From Linnemannia elongata (lineage: Eukaryota > Mortierellomycota > Mortierellomycetes > Mortierellales > Mortierellaceae): a stretch of DNA of 64,000 nucleotides. The stretch lies in assembly GCA_036320915.1 (NCBI GenBank), contig JAXBDG010000016.1:558001-622000 (forward strand), given 5' to 3'. Of the stretch, positions 11,212 through 20,858 are shown piece after piece. The first letter of the stretch is position 1; each line of letters opens with the position of its first letter. The position numbers were made by a program, and so were the translations under genes. Under the pieces are notes generated by a model, which was not told where the DNA came from, did not search any database, and was given only the letters and a program-made list of their open reading frames with translations.

Positions 11212-12351
11212 ATGAGCAAGGTCTTTCTGTCGTTTCAGGAGGAAGTTGTTGCGGCGGTGCTGATGAAAAAAGTCGTGTTGCCCAAGAACATTCCGGACAA
11301 TATGTTGCGCGCTTTGGAGGTGTCAAGCTCGAACCAGTCGAACGACATGCACGTCCTAAGAAAGTCCCTGACTGCGGTGAATGACAAGCTTGCCCATCAG
11401 TCCAACCAAAGCCTATGGGCGAACAACATCCTTGATGCCCTTGTCAAGTCATTTCTAGCCCAGGAACAGCAACTCCGCATCCAAAGAGAAACCATCGAGT
11501 CCATGCAACAAGCAATCGACGCTATGGCGCGGCAGCTACGCCTTCAAGGCCCTGTTGCTCAGGGCAATCCAGGAAACCTCAGCTACTCACGCCAATCTGG
11601 TATTCCTGGCCCTGGCTACCTTGGTTACACTGGCATTTCCACCCCCGCCCCCGGTTTTCTTCCTCACCTTGGCCCTTTTCCTGGACATCAGTCTCCCATG
11701 CCAAAACAAAAACAGTCCAAGCTCGTCCAAAATCGCGCTTTGGTCGCCATCCAGCCGTCTCACTCAGGTTCTAGTTCTCAGGATTCGTCTATAGTATTGC
11801 CGACGAGGCCTTCTTCAGAATTGGAGCGTTTACTAAGTACGCGACCCCAAGGCATGCCGGTGTTGGAGTCACATCAACCAGAGTCCGCATCAGGGTCAGG
11901 TCCATTGACAGAGGCAGGAATCAGCGCCTCAGTTCAACGTCCAAGCGCTCCACCTCGGGAAACCTGGTTTACTTGGACAACCCACCATAGCTCGACTAAG
12001 AGCATTTTCGAAGAGTATCAGCGATACAAAAGCGAGTTGGCGACAAGATTAGAACCCGGAGACGGAGGCAAGCATAGACTCAAGCAAAAACGACGACAGT
12101 CGGACGCAACGGAAAAGCATGTGAGCGACATCAGAATAATTAGTACGGAGGTGGACATTCTGAAGGACAAGGTGGGACAAGAGAAGGGTGGCTCCATTTC
12201 TGCGGAGCAAGCGCTCTCTCATGCGTTTGAGGAGATGGACACTTTGGTCAAGTTTAACTCCAATAAAAACATCTTCTCTTTTGCCCAAGCTAGAACTTTT
12301 TGTGGAAAGACAGCAAAGGAACGTGAAGAAGAGAGAAAAAGCAATCAATAA
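11212..12351 (+). CDS. coiled-coil protein with GCR1/Crypton-like C-terminal region
   Basis: A 379-residue frame read from the first ATG; an in-frame stop lies about 75 bases upstream. Residues about 40-150 are helical with heptad-like spacing. A Pro/Gly/Ser-rich middle follows. The end (ETWFTWTTHH, FEEYQRYKSE, then a basic KHRLKQKRRQ segment and a terminal helix) resembles the GCR1-type DNA-binding domain often found behind tyrosine recombinases of Crypton elements. No recombinase domain is visible upstream, so this may be a solitary or truncated element gene. The match is by pattern only. It lies in the mobile-element-rich island between the Fanzor gene and the mariner element. Confidence 0.4.
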   Translation: MSKVFLSFQEEVVAAVLMKKVVLPKNIPDNMLRALEVSSSNQSNDMHVLRKSLTAVNDKLAHQSNQSLWANNILDALVKSFLAQEQQLRIQRETIESMQQAIDAMARQLRLQGPVAQGNPGNLSYSRQSGIPGPGYLGYTGISTPAPGFLPHLGPFPGHQSPMPKQKQSKLVQNRALVAIQPSHSGSSSQDSSIVLPTRPSSELERLLSTRPQGMPVLESHQPESASGSGPLTEAGISASVQRPSAPPRETWFTWTTHHSSTKSIFEEYQRYKSELATRLEPGDGGKHRLKQKRRQSDATEKHVSDIRIISTEVDILKDKVGQEKGGSISAEQALSHAFEEMDTLVKFNSNKNIFSFAQARTFCGKTAKEREEERKSNQ

Positions 12352-12819
12352 AGGACTGGAATTATTTTTAGGCATATTTATTCATCTGCGAACGAATTAT
12401 TGCACTTTCTACTTTATGACAAGATGTACTTATAGCAAACAGATGTACTTGATAGTCATAGAAAGCCAAACGGATATGGCATTCTTGACACGCGCGCACA
12501 GTGCGAAAAGTAAAAAGAAGCGCGAACTTGAATGGATGCTTGAGGCATATGACCTGACAAGCAAAGTGTCTGGTTCATAGTTTGGTAGCTGTAGGTATTC
12601 ATAGGATTGAAAAAAAAGTGTGAGTAACACAACTTAGAGGTTTCGCTTAGTCGGTGACGCACTTTGTATTGAGTATTGGATTGGGGTGTGCAAGCATGTA
12701 GCATGTAGGTAATAGGTTCACTTGACACCGTGTTACATTCGCCAATTACGTGTAAGCAGCCTTTTTTTTTTTTTTTGCGCGCTACGCGCGTGTAACGATT
12801 TCATTTTTATTTTTTCAAT
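12352..12819. other. intergenic region
   Basis: AT-rich spacer with a T run at about 12763-12776 followed by the short palindrome GCGCGCTACGCGCG (12777-12790). It ends at the TA target duplication of the mariner element. No gene is supported. Confidence 0.45.
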
Positions 12820-12821
12820 TA

Positions 12822-12838
12822 TCCCTTTTGCACATTGA
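12822..12838 (+). repeat. left terminal inverted repeat of mariner element
   Basis: 17 bases, perfect inverted match to 14569-14585, preceded by the TA duplication at 12820-12821. Confidence 0.9.
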
Positions 12839-12963
12839 AATCGTCACACCTCTGGTGAAAAATGCGCAGATGATTTTTTATTAGCGTATATTCATTGCAG
12901 TTGCGCTCTACCCTGAAATATATTCGCTGCACCATTGATTTTGATTGTGCTCTCCCTACACCC

Positions 12964-14300
12964 TCAATTTCGCGTTTTTCCCGAGCGGGTGCGAAGGGGC
13001 GAGTATCTCCTACGAGCATAGACCTGATATCCATCCAACGCATCATCATCATCATCATCATCCTCTAATTCATCTCTTTGGTCGCCGTCATTCCCCTCCT
13101 CCTCATCCTCGTCAATGTCCTCCCCGTGATCATCGTCAACGTTCTCATCCTCATCCTCGCTGTCCTCATCAATGCCCTCCTCCTCTTCCTCCTCTTCTCC
13201 GTACTCAGGTTCATCACCCCAGCCCTCGACGTATGGGTCATGATAACCCTCGGGAAGGGCTTGACGGACATCATAGAGTCGGCCAAGTGGAGCCCCTGCG
13301 AGTGAAAGCTGGAAATTTCGTCCAACTTCGCGAATCCACCCTCTTGCCATTGCGGCAGTAATTCGTTCCAGGCTGTTTGCAACATGGCCGGCGAGAGTCT
13401 CCGCCTCTACCATCTCCTGACGGACATGAGTCTTGACACTGCTGAAGACAGACTCAGCAGCGTTGAGATGCGGGCTATATGGAGGGAGGAGAAGAAGGGT
13501 GTGGCCACCGGTAGTGATGGCGTCTTGTACCCTCTGAGTCTTATGGAACCTGGCGTTGTCCATTAAAAGAATGCGGCGTCGGCCATCGAGATCGAGACGG
13601 GGAAATAGTTTGTCCTCCAAAAATTCCGTAAAGGAATCTTGGTTAAATGCTCCGCGCTTGAAGTGGTATGCCAGGATGCCCGTTTTGTCAACAGCAATGA
13701 CCAGAGACATGTTTGGGCCACGGCTGTAGGGTACCCTCTGGAATGCACGTCTACCTCGGGGAGCGCGGCCATACTTGCGGGTAATGTGCAAATTAAAGCC
13801 AGCTTCGTCAATGTAGACAAAGTGGTTCATATTGCCAGGACCATGGAGGACATTTGAGCCCATTGTTGTCGGACCTCAATGCGCTCGGGATCATTGTATC
13901 TCTCTGGCTCGACCCTCACCAGCTTGAGCGTGTAAGTGGTGAGCTTGTTGATGGCCTTGTCGACAGTGCGCTGGGCAAGGGGGGGCTCGATCTGAAAGTG
14001 CTCGTTCAACTTGATGGTGAGCCACTGAACAGGACGGCCAGCGAACTCGTCCATGTTCTCAGTGAGCCAGTCTAGATGAGCTTGCTCGACCCTACTGCCA
14101 CGGTTGCCACCTCTGGGCAGCTTGTCCATGCGGCTGGTATGAATAAAGGTACTGACAATGCTTCTGACGGTAGACGGGGGGATGTTAAAGTTACGAGCTA
14201 CCAATGCCATAGTCATGCCCTGATCGGTGACTAGATCAATGATCCTTTCTCTAGTGGTGTTGTCGATTTTGTTGTTCTTCCTTCTTCTCTGAGCTGGCAT
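12964..14300 (-). pseudogene. Tc1/mariner DD34E transposase, frameshifted
   Basis: DDE transposase of the IS630-Tc1-mariner group. The first segment (14300-13827) has a helix-turn-helix pattern (ERIIDLVTDQG, VARNFNIPPSTVRSIVSTF) followed by a basic linker. The second segment (about 13863-12964) has the catalytic domain: Asp in FVYIDEAGFN, Asp in LLMDNARFH and Glu in PHLNAAES. Exactly 34 residues separate the second Asp from the Glu, giving DD34E. The segments are in different frames; the first hits a stop (13827-13829) just before the catalytic Asp region, so a single-base indel between about 13830 and 13860 has broken the gene. No slippery heptamer or intron was seen that would rescue it. 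The C-terminus is a long Glu/Asp run and then a basic tail, an unusual acidic extension. All catalytic residues remain. Confidence 0.85.
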
Positions 14301-14568
14301 GGTGCTTTGAAGGGCGTGTGAAGGTCTCGTTGAGGTTTGGTGTTGGGTGGGTGGGGAGAGGAGATGTGGGAAGTATAGCGGCGCTCATGAAGGACGATTA
14401 CATATATTACATTTTACTTTGGTGGCAAAAAACGTCGAAATTTCATGTAGGGGCTGACGAAATTCAAATCCAATGCAAAGCAATCTAAAAGTTCACTGCG
14501 CATTGTTCGATGTGCACTTCGACGATTTACTGCGCACCTACGTGTTTTGGTTGTGCAATAGAGCGAAA

Positions 14569-14585
14569 TCAATGTGCAAAAGGGA
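14569..14585 (-). repeat. right terminal inverted repeat of mariner element
   Basis: 17 bases, perfect inverted match to 12822-12838, followed by the TA duplication at 14586-14587. Confidence 0.9.
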
Positions 14586-14587
14586 TA

Positions 14588-15215
14588 TTTCAGACTCCTC
14601 AAACATGTCAAACATTTCAAACATCAAAACAGAGGGTACGCATTGGACATGTGTCAGATCTGCGACATTTCAAACATCATCGACTTGATGAACAAACTTT
14701 ATCGATACAATAAACGATTATTGGAAGTAGGATAAATTTTATCGCTAGCCGTTAATCATGGATAATAAACGCATTCGCCTCAGGATGTCCATATCAAAGC
14801 CGTCTCTCCCTTGTTTCAAACGCGTCCTATCAATCAAACGTGTCCTTATCCTGTCTATCGAGAAGGATGGGAGCAAAAACAAGAAAGACTCTTGATCACA
14901 GGAGGCATGTCTGAAAAAAATAAAAGTATGTTAGTGTCCTATTTTTTTGGTAACAGTTGTTTGTGATTGCCTTGGAGGAAGGAGGTATTTGCCTTTTGTT
15001 TTGAGTGCCGTTGGTGTTGTAGTTGCACGACTTCCTTTGCCATTCCTTCTCGCCCTTTTTACAATCCCTTTCCATTTCTTTGTCACTCCCACGCCCTTTC
15101 TTCATCCCCTTTGCCACCATTTCCCTGTCTTTTTCTCTTCTTTCTTTCATTCCTCGCCTTTTTTCTTCTTTCATTTCCTGTCATCCTTCGCCTTCCTTTT
15201 TAACCAACAAACACC
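14588..15215. other. intergenic region with CT-rich leader
   Basis: No gene seen. The last 180 bases are strongly C/T-rich and lead into the Crinkler start codon, resembling the promoter/leader style of the intact genes in this window. Confidence 0.45.
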
Positions 15216-15540
15216 ATGACCAACGACCGCCTGAACCTTTTCTGTCTCGTCGGTGGCGAACCCAATCGAGTGCCTTCTCTGGCAAAGCTGTACCTACGGA
15301 CACTGTCAATGATCTCAAGGACCTCATCAAGACCAAGAAGTCACCCGAGTTCGATGACATCGCTGCAGACAAACTCACCCTCTGGTGTGTTTTCACTCCT
15401 GCTGGTACTGCTAACGAGCACAAGCCCATCGTTCTAAACGAGCCTGACTCCGCAACAGAGCTTGATCCGACAGACGACCTTTCTGATGTCTTTGGAACAA
15501 GGCAGCCAAGAAAGCGATTCACATAATCATTTAGCGACCC
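15216..15540 (+). pseudogene. Crinkler (CRN) effector-type N-terminal domain, broken
   Basis: The N-terminal Crinkler domain is a ubiquitin-like fold that precedes variable C-terminal effector domains in oomycetes and early-diverging fungi. The start reads LNLFCLVGGE in one frame. After a one-base shift near 15262 it continues SSAFSGKAV, NDLKDLIKTK, FDDIAADKLTLW and DLSDVFGT, all hallmark segments. A second shift near 15512 is needed to reach the terminal IHII-RP motif, where the expected Gln codon is TAG. Two frameshifts and a stop make it a pseudogene. No intact C-terminal effector domain follows. Confidence 0.8.
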
Positions 15541-15545
15541 ATGCC

Positions 15546-16151
15546 AGGTAATGCAGACTTGCTTTGTTCCCTTGACCTTGTCAGCATGAGGTTGTATCAT
15601 AGCACCCACTCTTATTCTCGCCCCTCATGGTGTAGACTTTGTGTCCGAGTTTGATTTCGTGCGGTGTGTGCCTGGCGCTGTACGAGGTGACGATCTGGAC
15701 TTGGATCCTCCGAGTAAATCCGACGAGGAGATGATCCTCGCTAATGAGAATCGACCCGACGACAAGCGACAGCAAGACAATAGCCAGCATAAGCCAAAGA
15801 AGGGCCGATTCAAGTGCTCTACGTCCTTCCTATAGGTTGATATGTCTTGGTTGACAATCTATTGGTGGTTTACAGTCAACTTCTTATTAAGGTTTCTCAT
15901 GATGACAGCCCAGATTCAGCCTTTGCAGGACGCGGTTAGGAATCTAAGGCACCATCACTGCCCCATATCTCCTTGTCTCTCAAAGACTTTTTTGTATTCT
16001 TCAGGTAAAATCACTTTCTTTCTGCGTCATAATCATTCACCTGGCATTCTTGTTACCACGAGTTCCTTTCTTCATTTTTCTGCCAACGGTTCCTATTGTA
16101 CTAACAAAATGATATTTTACACCGTTCTACTACACTCAAAGAACGACCTCT
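15546..16151. other. degenerate region after the Crinkler fragment
   Basis: A 64-codon acidic/basic frame at 15641-15835 has no recognised family; it could be remains of a Crinkler middle region or of the neighbouring Helitron debris. The rest contains no supported gene. Confidence 0.3.
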
Positions 16152-16806
16152 GGTACCTATGGTGCTCTTCGCAAGAACAATGAAATTACTCTGATGGCGT
16201 GCTTCAAGCTCAACAACAAGGACACCCGACATTTGACTTTATATCAGTACTCCAGAGCAGTTCGCCGAAGCAGTGTCACCGAACTTTCTTTACTAAGGCC
16301 GTTAGAATGGCCTCGTTAGCTCTGGCTTGATATCTCTTCTGAGCGCCAAGATGGACGCTGAGATAAATTAGCTCCATCATATAAACAGTATTCTACCTCA
16401 ATAAATTAATTTCCTACCATGCCACAAGCAGCAAAGGACACATTTCTTTCACTTCCATCCAGCAAAGGCGACTCCATGGAGAAAACTTAACATGCACCAA
16501 CGATACAGGAATATCAACGACTCGCCATCGAATATAAACAGCGATTCACATCGGAACAAAGCCATGTCTTCAACATTGTTATCAAAGCTATCACCAAGAA
16601 CACCTGCAAAAGGCTCTTTTTCATCGATGGCCCAAGAGGTACCGGCAATACGTTTCTATACAAAACCCTGATCGAAAATATTCGTGGTCATTTTCAGAAT
16701 CCTGTCATTGTTGTTGCGTCGTTGGGTATTACTTCCATTATCCTCCATGGCGGATACACCACACACCACACATTCAAAATACCCACCCCCCGTTACAGAC
16801 ATCACA
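16152..16806 (+). pseudogene. Helitron-type PIF1-like helicase fragments
   Basis: Two blocks of a rolling-circle transposon helicase remain. The first (16152 onward) reads ITLMACFKLNN then RHLTLY, resembling the region just ahead of the helicase; a frame change after it exposes TPEQFAEAVSPNF. The second (16500-16806) is open in one frame: EQSHVFNIVI, then a Walker A region FFIDGPRGTGNT, then ASLGITSIILHGG and HHTFKIP, the usual PIF1 motif I and Ia order. The Walker A lysine is Asn, so ATP binding would be lost. The frame ends before motif II. No Rep domain, CTRR end or hairpin was found. Confidence 0.7.
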
Positions 16807-16809
16807 GTT

Positions 16810-17921
16810 TGCCTTCCTACGCGCGTATCTTTCATAGGCAAATGCATCCTTGAGACGACCGCCTTGCTTTGAGATGAATCGCCTATTCGGAAATAGGCTC
16901 TCCTTTGCCCTTTGAACATCAATGTGGATCTGATCTACCAGCTTACTACCCGACACGTTTCTTTCTGGCAAATCGACATGCTACTCAAATGTCGACTGCA
17001 TTCCGGATGCTGACTCTAACGCTGCTGCCAACTATCCCGTCGAGTCGGTTCATGGCCATTGTTACAGGCGCATTTGTGTTGGTTGAGATTGGGTTGACGT
17101 TGTGGTAGGGGCTGTTGAGACCGAAGAAGGATGTTGTTGTGGATGACGAGGCCCTTGTCGATCAGGTTCCTGTACAGAGGTCTCAGCCTCTTCCTCCACC
17201 AGATCATGATTCGGAGGATACTGGTGCGGGTACCAACAGTCAACCCCAAATGACCCAGGTGTAGCTCATCACACACGAGTACTTCTCTTTGATGAAATAA
17301 TAAAGTCCTTGTTGTTCTAATGGTCGGCGAGGTCCTGTCTGTCTTGACTGCAGTCAGTAATTTGGCGAAGAAGGGTTCGTTTGTAAGTGTGGCCATGATG
17401 TTTTGCAGTCGGGGACAAATCTTAACTCGAACGTTTGGATCAAAAGGCCAGACGCTGATCTTTTCATGCAGCTCACCCCTTTTTGGTTTGTGTGTTTTTG
17501 TGCTTTTGAGTAAGTCTCTATTGTCGCTCCTTCCTTCCAGGGGCCTCCTCCCTAACAGCGTTCCTCCCTCCAACATACCCTTTTTTCATCCCTCTCACTT
17601 CGACCGATAACAATGAGTGCAGCAGAGGTTTATGTTTCATCATAGCCTTCGCCATTCCATTCTTTCCTCCTATCAGGTGGGTGCTTTTGCACCTTGAGGT
17701 TGAGAGTGAGGAGTGAAAAAGAAAGAGGGGCTCGAGTCAACAAAAATAAATAACAAAGTCGTCTCCAACCAATTGGCCCATCTGTGTGCCTGGATTGAGT
17801 GTGGAGTGTGGGCTCAGGCCCTTGGCGACAAGGAAATTCAAGATGAAAAAACTGAAAAAACAAACATGCAAATAAAAACAGAGTTATGGGTCACAGGGGG
17901 TGGGGAGTTGGCATTCTTTTT
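16810..17921. other. degenerate accessory region
   Basis: A 186-codon minus-strand frame (17016-17576) has no recognised family and no Met-initiated conserved motif. It may be chance or decayed element sequence. No other supported gene. Confidence 0.3.
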
Positions 17922-18093
17922 TTAAGTGTTGGCGAGTAGGATGTGTCTTTCTGTCATGGCGAAGGAGATCTTCTTTGTTTTTGTTTTCTTTCGACTCGTC
18001 GGTTTGCTTAAGTGTTGGCGAGTAGGATGTGTCTTTCTTTTATGGCGAAGGAGATCTTTTTTGTTTTGTTTTCTTTCAACTCGTCGGTTTGCT
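17922..18093 (+). repeat. tandem duplication, 86-base period, two copies
   Basis: Copy 1 is 17922-18007 and copy 2 starts at 18008. Both begin TTAAGTGTTGGCGAGTAGG and differ by a handful of substitutions and a short length change in the T-rich part. It lies about 230 bases ahead of the RhoGEF-like start codon and could be a duplicated promoter segment. Confidence 0.8.
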
Positions 18094-18320
18094 TGTTGGT
18101 ACTTTCCTCCCTTTTCTTATCTCTTTTATTCCTTTCCTTTTTTTTCTTTGCACTTCCTGTCCTTCCTCACACTTGCCACCCATCCTTTTCCTCATAACCA
18201 ACTGTGAGCGCCCATCATCCCCTCTTCCCACCTTTTCCTCTACCCCTCCAGTAGAGACTCCTCTCTTCTCCCCCACCACCTCTTCTCCTTCCACCATCAC
18301 CATTCGACTACCACATAAAC

Positions 18321-19259
18321 ATGGCACCAGCAGTCGACCAGCCTCCATCGCCTCTCACAAGGGGAAAATCAGTCGTCTCTCTCTATAAGTCCTGCCTCAA
18401 CCTCATCGAACGACTCCGCAACTCGGACCCAGCCAAGCCCACTGAGAACCGTACCAAGGTCGTCAACGAGATCCTCGAGACTGAGCGTAGCTTTGTCCAG
18501 GAATTGGAGAGCCTTCAAACCTACCGGTATAATGGTCCCATACCTCGGCGCCCGGGTTCAGTACAACCTATGCCCGCCCCCCAGTATCAGCCACCACCAC
18601 AAGCACCTATGCCGGAGCAGATGTACGATAAACGCATGCCTGCTGCGACCCCGCTCTCAGTACAATTTGCGCCCGCTCCCCAGTTTCAGCCACCACCACC
18701 ACCACCACCTATGCCGGAGCAGATATATGATAAACGCATGCCTGCTGCGACCCCGCTCTCAGTACAATTTACGCCCGCTCCCCAGTATCAGCCACCACCA
18801 CCACCACCTATGCCGGAGCAGATATATGATAAACGCATGCCTGCTACGACCCCGCTCTCAGTACAACATGTGCCCGCATCCCAGTATCAGCCACCACCAC
18901 GACCACCACCACCACCACCTATGCCGGAGCAGATATATGATAAACGCATGCCTGCTGCGACCCCGCTCTCAGTACAGCCTACGCCCGCTCCCCAGTATCA
19001 GCCACCACCACGACCACCACCTATGCCGAAGCAGATATATGATGATCGCATGCCTTCTGCGAACAAGCACTCAGTACAACATGTGCCCGCATCCCAGCAT
19101 CAGCCACCACCACCACCGCCACCACCTATGCCGGAGCAGATATATGAGTGGAAAATGATAACCAGGTATGAAGGTAGAGTGAAGGGTCGAGTATGTCAAT
19201 GGGAGGAAAGAGTTGGATCTTTAATATACCAGAATAACACATTGAATAAAATAAAATAA
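18321..19259 (+). CDS. truncated RhoGEF N-terminus fused to Pro-rich IYD-R-P repeats
   Basis: A 312-residue frame. Residues about 1-67 look like the start of a RhoGEF (DH) domain: KSCLNLIERLR, then VVNEILETERSFVQELESLQ, the conserved first DH helix. The domain stops there. After the junction at SLQTYRYNG come six Pro-rich units of 33-37 residues, each with a core like MPEQIYDKRMPAATPLSVQ followed by a P-run. The last unit is cut and a 30-residue unrelated tail follows. A working exchange factor is not possible without the rest of the DH domain. The repeat core resembles those at 21530-21710 and 23538-23897, suggesting a fusion of a duplicated RhoGEF 5' end with a repeat gene tail. It may be expressed, because the frame is intact and a CT-rich leader precedes it. 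Confidence 0.6.
   Translation: MAPAVDQPPSPLTRGKSVVSLYKSCLNLIERLRNSDPAKPTENRTKVVNEILETERSFVQELESLQTYRYNGPIPRRPGSVQPMPAPQYQPPPQAPMPEQMYDKRMPAATPLSVQFAPAPQFQPPPPPPPMPEQIYDKRMPAATPLSVQFTPAPQYQPPPPPPMPEQIYDKRMPATTPLSVQHVPASQYQPPPRPPPPPPMPEQIYDKRMPAATPLSVQPTPAPQYQPPPRPPPMPKQIYDDRMPSANKHSVQHVPASQHQPPPPPPPPMPEQIYEWKMITRYEGRVKGRVCQWEERVGSLIYQNNTLNKIK
18609..19140 (+). repeat. in-frame tandem repeats, about 99-111 bases, six units
   Basis: The word ATGCCGGAGCAGAT or a close variant recurs near 18609, 18711, 18810, 18921, 19023 and 19128. Length differences are multiples of three and fall mainly in the CCA-rich part, so the frame is kept. Confidence 0.85.
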
Positions 19260-19731
19260 AAAGGGGTAAACTAAAAAATAAATGCGTACCGTAACACAGG
19301 GGTTGTGATTGCAAAGGCTATCCCTTCGATGGATTCTAGAACAAAAAAGTTCCAGATTTTTTGAAATTTTCAGTCAAATGAAGTTCTCTCGATAGTGGCT
19401 AATGAGACCCCCCTAGAACAATGCGAAAAATGGACTCACACAAAACAACGTCAGGGTCGATTGACAGCTGGTCAACCGTTACATGTTTTTCTTCTCCAAA
19501 AGCGATTCCATTGAATCCCTCTTTCTCTTCTCTATTTCATTCCTTCCCTAACATTCCCCATTTCACTTCGCACAGTTATTGGTCCATGCCCCCCAATCGT
19601 CGCGCTGTTGTTGAATAAATTCCTGCGGTAGAGGAGGAGGAGGTTGACACCAACGACGTAGCGAAGGAGGAGGAAATGTACTTCTTCATCAGGATAAGAT
19701 TCGAGTATAACTATGTGCTATCCATGACTTG
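19260..19731. other. intergenic, degenerate
   Basis: No supported gene. The last 110 bases, with a GAG-rich stretch, may belong to the decayed kinase-like gene that follows. Confidence 0.4.
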
Positions 19732-19902
19732 GGGTTTGTCCTTGGCGACATCCAGTCACACAACATTCTTGTACAACGCGAAGTTCGGAACGCTCGCTTC
19801 TACTTTGTGGATTTTGAATCGTCGCAGATCATTGCGAACAAGACCGGACTTCATAGGGAGATGGCTATCCTGGATACATTGCTACGAAAAATGGCTGCCT
19901 AA
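19732..19902 (+). pseudogene. protein-kinase-like fragment
   Basis: One frame shows a catalytic-loop pattern GDIQSHNILVQ (Asp, then Asn five residues later) and, 13 residues on, VDFE in the position of the DFG motif. A short helical segment ending in TAA follows. No N-lobe, P-loop or VAIK lysine was found upstream. This is a short relic of an atypical kinase domain; kinase-like domains of this kind also occur behind Crinkler N-termini, but no physical link to the Crinkler fragment 4 kb upstream is shown. Confidence 0.5.
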
Positions 19903-20327
19903 AATGATGGCCTTGGGAGTCAGAACCACGACCAGCTAGTTCATTGCCATTGATCTGTAGTGTTAGTGGCAAAAGCAATGCCCGTTTCCTAGCTTCCTTC
20001 CTTTTAATTTATCCTGTGTCAATATTCTCTTGCGTTTAACACTATAGTGTGTATTCAGAAGCAACATCTTTGCTTTATATATCATTCCACCTGTACAATA
20101 AATGCCGCCTTGTCAAACCACAAAGCCACGCCAACGAATATCAGCGAAATATAGTCATTACATTTATTAATACCTTCATCCATCCATCCTAAGCCGGTGC
20201 AAGTAACCCATCCTTTTCTAATATTGCTATATGCATCCGTCATCATCATTGTTGAAAGTAGGCGCTTGCAATCAATAGTTCATGTGAAAGCGAAATCAGC
20301 ATCATGTTTCTCATCCCTATGCGCTGA
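19903..20327. other. intergenic region
   Basis: AT-rich sequence without a recognisable gene or repeat. Confidence 0.4.
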
Positions 20328-20475
20328 TTAGTACTTTCTGTTGCGTCCTTTGTACTTGATCACCACCTCCAGACGTCGGGGAATGCTCTCGTATAGTTTC
20401 TGGAGAATGTCATCAGAGAATGTGAATCCAGATCTCCCGCACACGCTCCTGGAGCTCCTCCATAGTCTTAGCCGC
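20328..20475 (-). pseudogene. Tc1-type transposase C-terminal fragment
   Basis: Reading leftward, the fragment gives KTMEELQERVREIW and, after a one-base shift and a stop, DDILQKLYESIPRRLEVVI with a KY terminus. This is the characteristic C-terminal helix pair and end of Tc1-like transposases. It belongs to a different lineage from the mariner at 12.8-14.6 kb, which has an acidic tail instead. The DDE domain is gone. Confidence 0.7.
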
Positions 20476-20749
20476 CTGTCAGGCCTCCACTTTGATATCG
20501 TCACACAAACAACGCCACCAACCTTTCTAGATCTTTCGTTCCTTGCTAACCAATCAAGAAAAGCTCTCCTAGAAAAACTCTACTGGTCGCTGGTCGCTAT
20601 CTAGCTCTCGCGCACACATAAACACTCTCTGTCTGCACTTAAATAGCTCCTTAGTTCAAAACTCATACTCGTTATTAATACACTCGTATAAAGCACTAGT
20701 CTCCATCACTCGTTCACTCGCCTCTTTCCTCTCACAATCACCCTAAAGT

Positions 20750-20858
20750 ACTCTCGTCTTGAAGGAAGTTGTGACAGATCTGGTTTGTCCAAGAAGGCGC
20801 CGATGATGGAGATGATCTCTGGTGGGAGGGAGGAAAAGGTTGCGATTGGTGTTGTCAT
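20750..20858 (-). pseudogene. F-box N-terminal fragment
   Basis: From an ATG at 20858 the frame reads MTTPIATFSSLPPEIISII and DKPDLSQ, closely matching the first 30 residues of the F-box/LRR genes at 44.7-48.5 kb. The rest of the F-box (the conserved W...FTPxLW segment) and all LRRs are missing. Confidence 0.65.

Larger units (their letters stand above)
12822..14585 (-). mobile_element. Tc1/mariner-type transposon with TIRs and TA target duplication
   Basis: The ends are perfect 17-base inverted repeats: TCCCTTTTGCACATTGA at 12822-12838 and its reverse complement at 14569-14585. Each is flanked by TA (12820-12821 and 14586-14587), the target-site duplication of the Tc1/mariner superfamily. 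Weaker inverted similarity continues inward, with several TGCGCA/GTGCAC words that may be transposase-binding sites. The 1.76-kb element encloses one transposase gene on the minus strand. The TIRs are unmutated, so the insertion looks fairly recent even though the transposase frame is broken. Confidence 0.88.

Noticed and set aside
12777..12790. GCGCGCTACGCGCG palindrome as a regulatory operator
   Set aside because: Single occurrence beside a T run; nothing links it to a gene.
13827..13863. Programmed frameshift in the mariner transposase
   Set aside because: No slippery heptamer or stem-loop is evident at the junction; a simple indel explains it.
4606..14585. The Fanzor gene and the mariner as one composite transposon
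   Set aside because: The mariner TIRs and TA duplication enclose only 12822-14585; the Fanzor gene lies outside and no matching TIR was seen at its ends.
16774..16971. Minus-strand frame over the Helitron relic
   Set aside because: Opposite-strand shadow of the helicase block.
17016..17576. 186-codon minus-strand frame, considered as a Crypton recombinase
   Set aside because: No catalytic R...HxxR...Y pattern could be placed; too weak to call.
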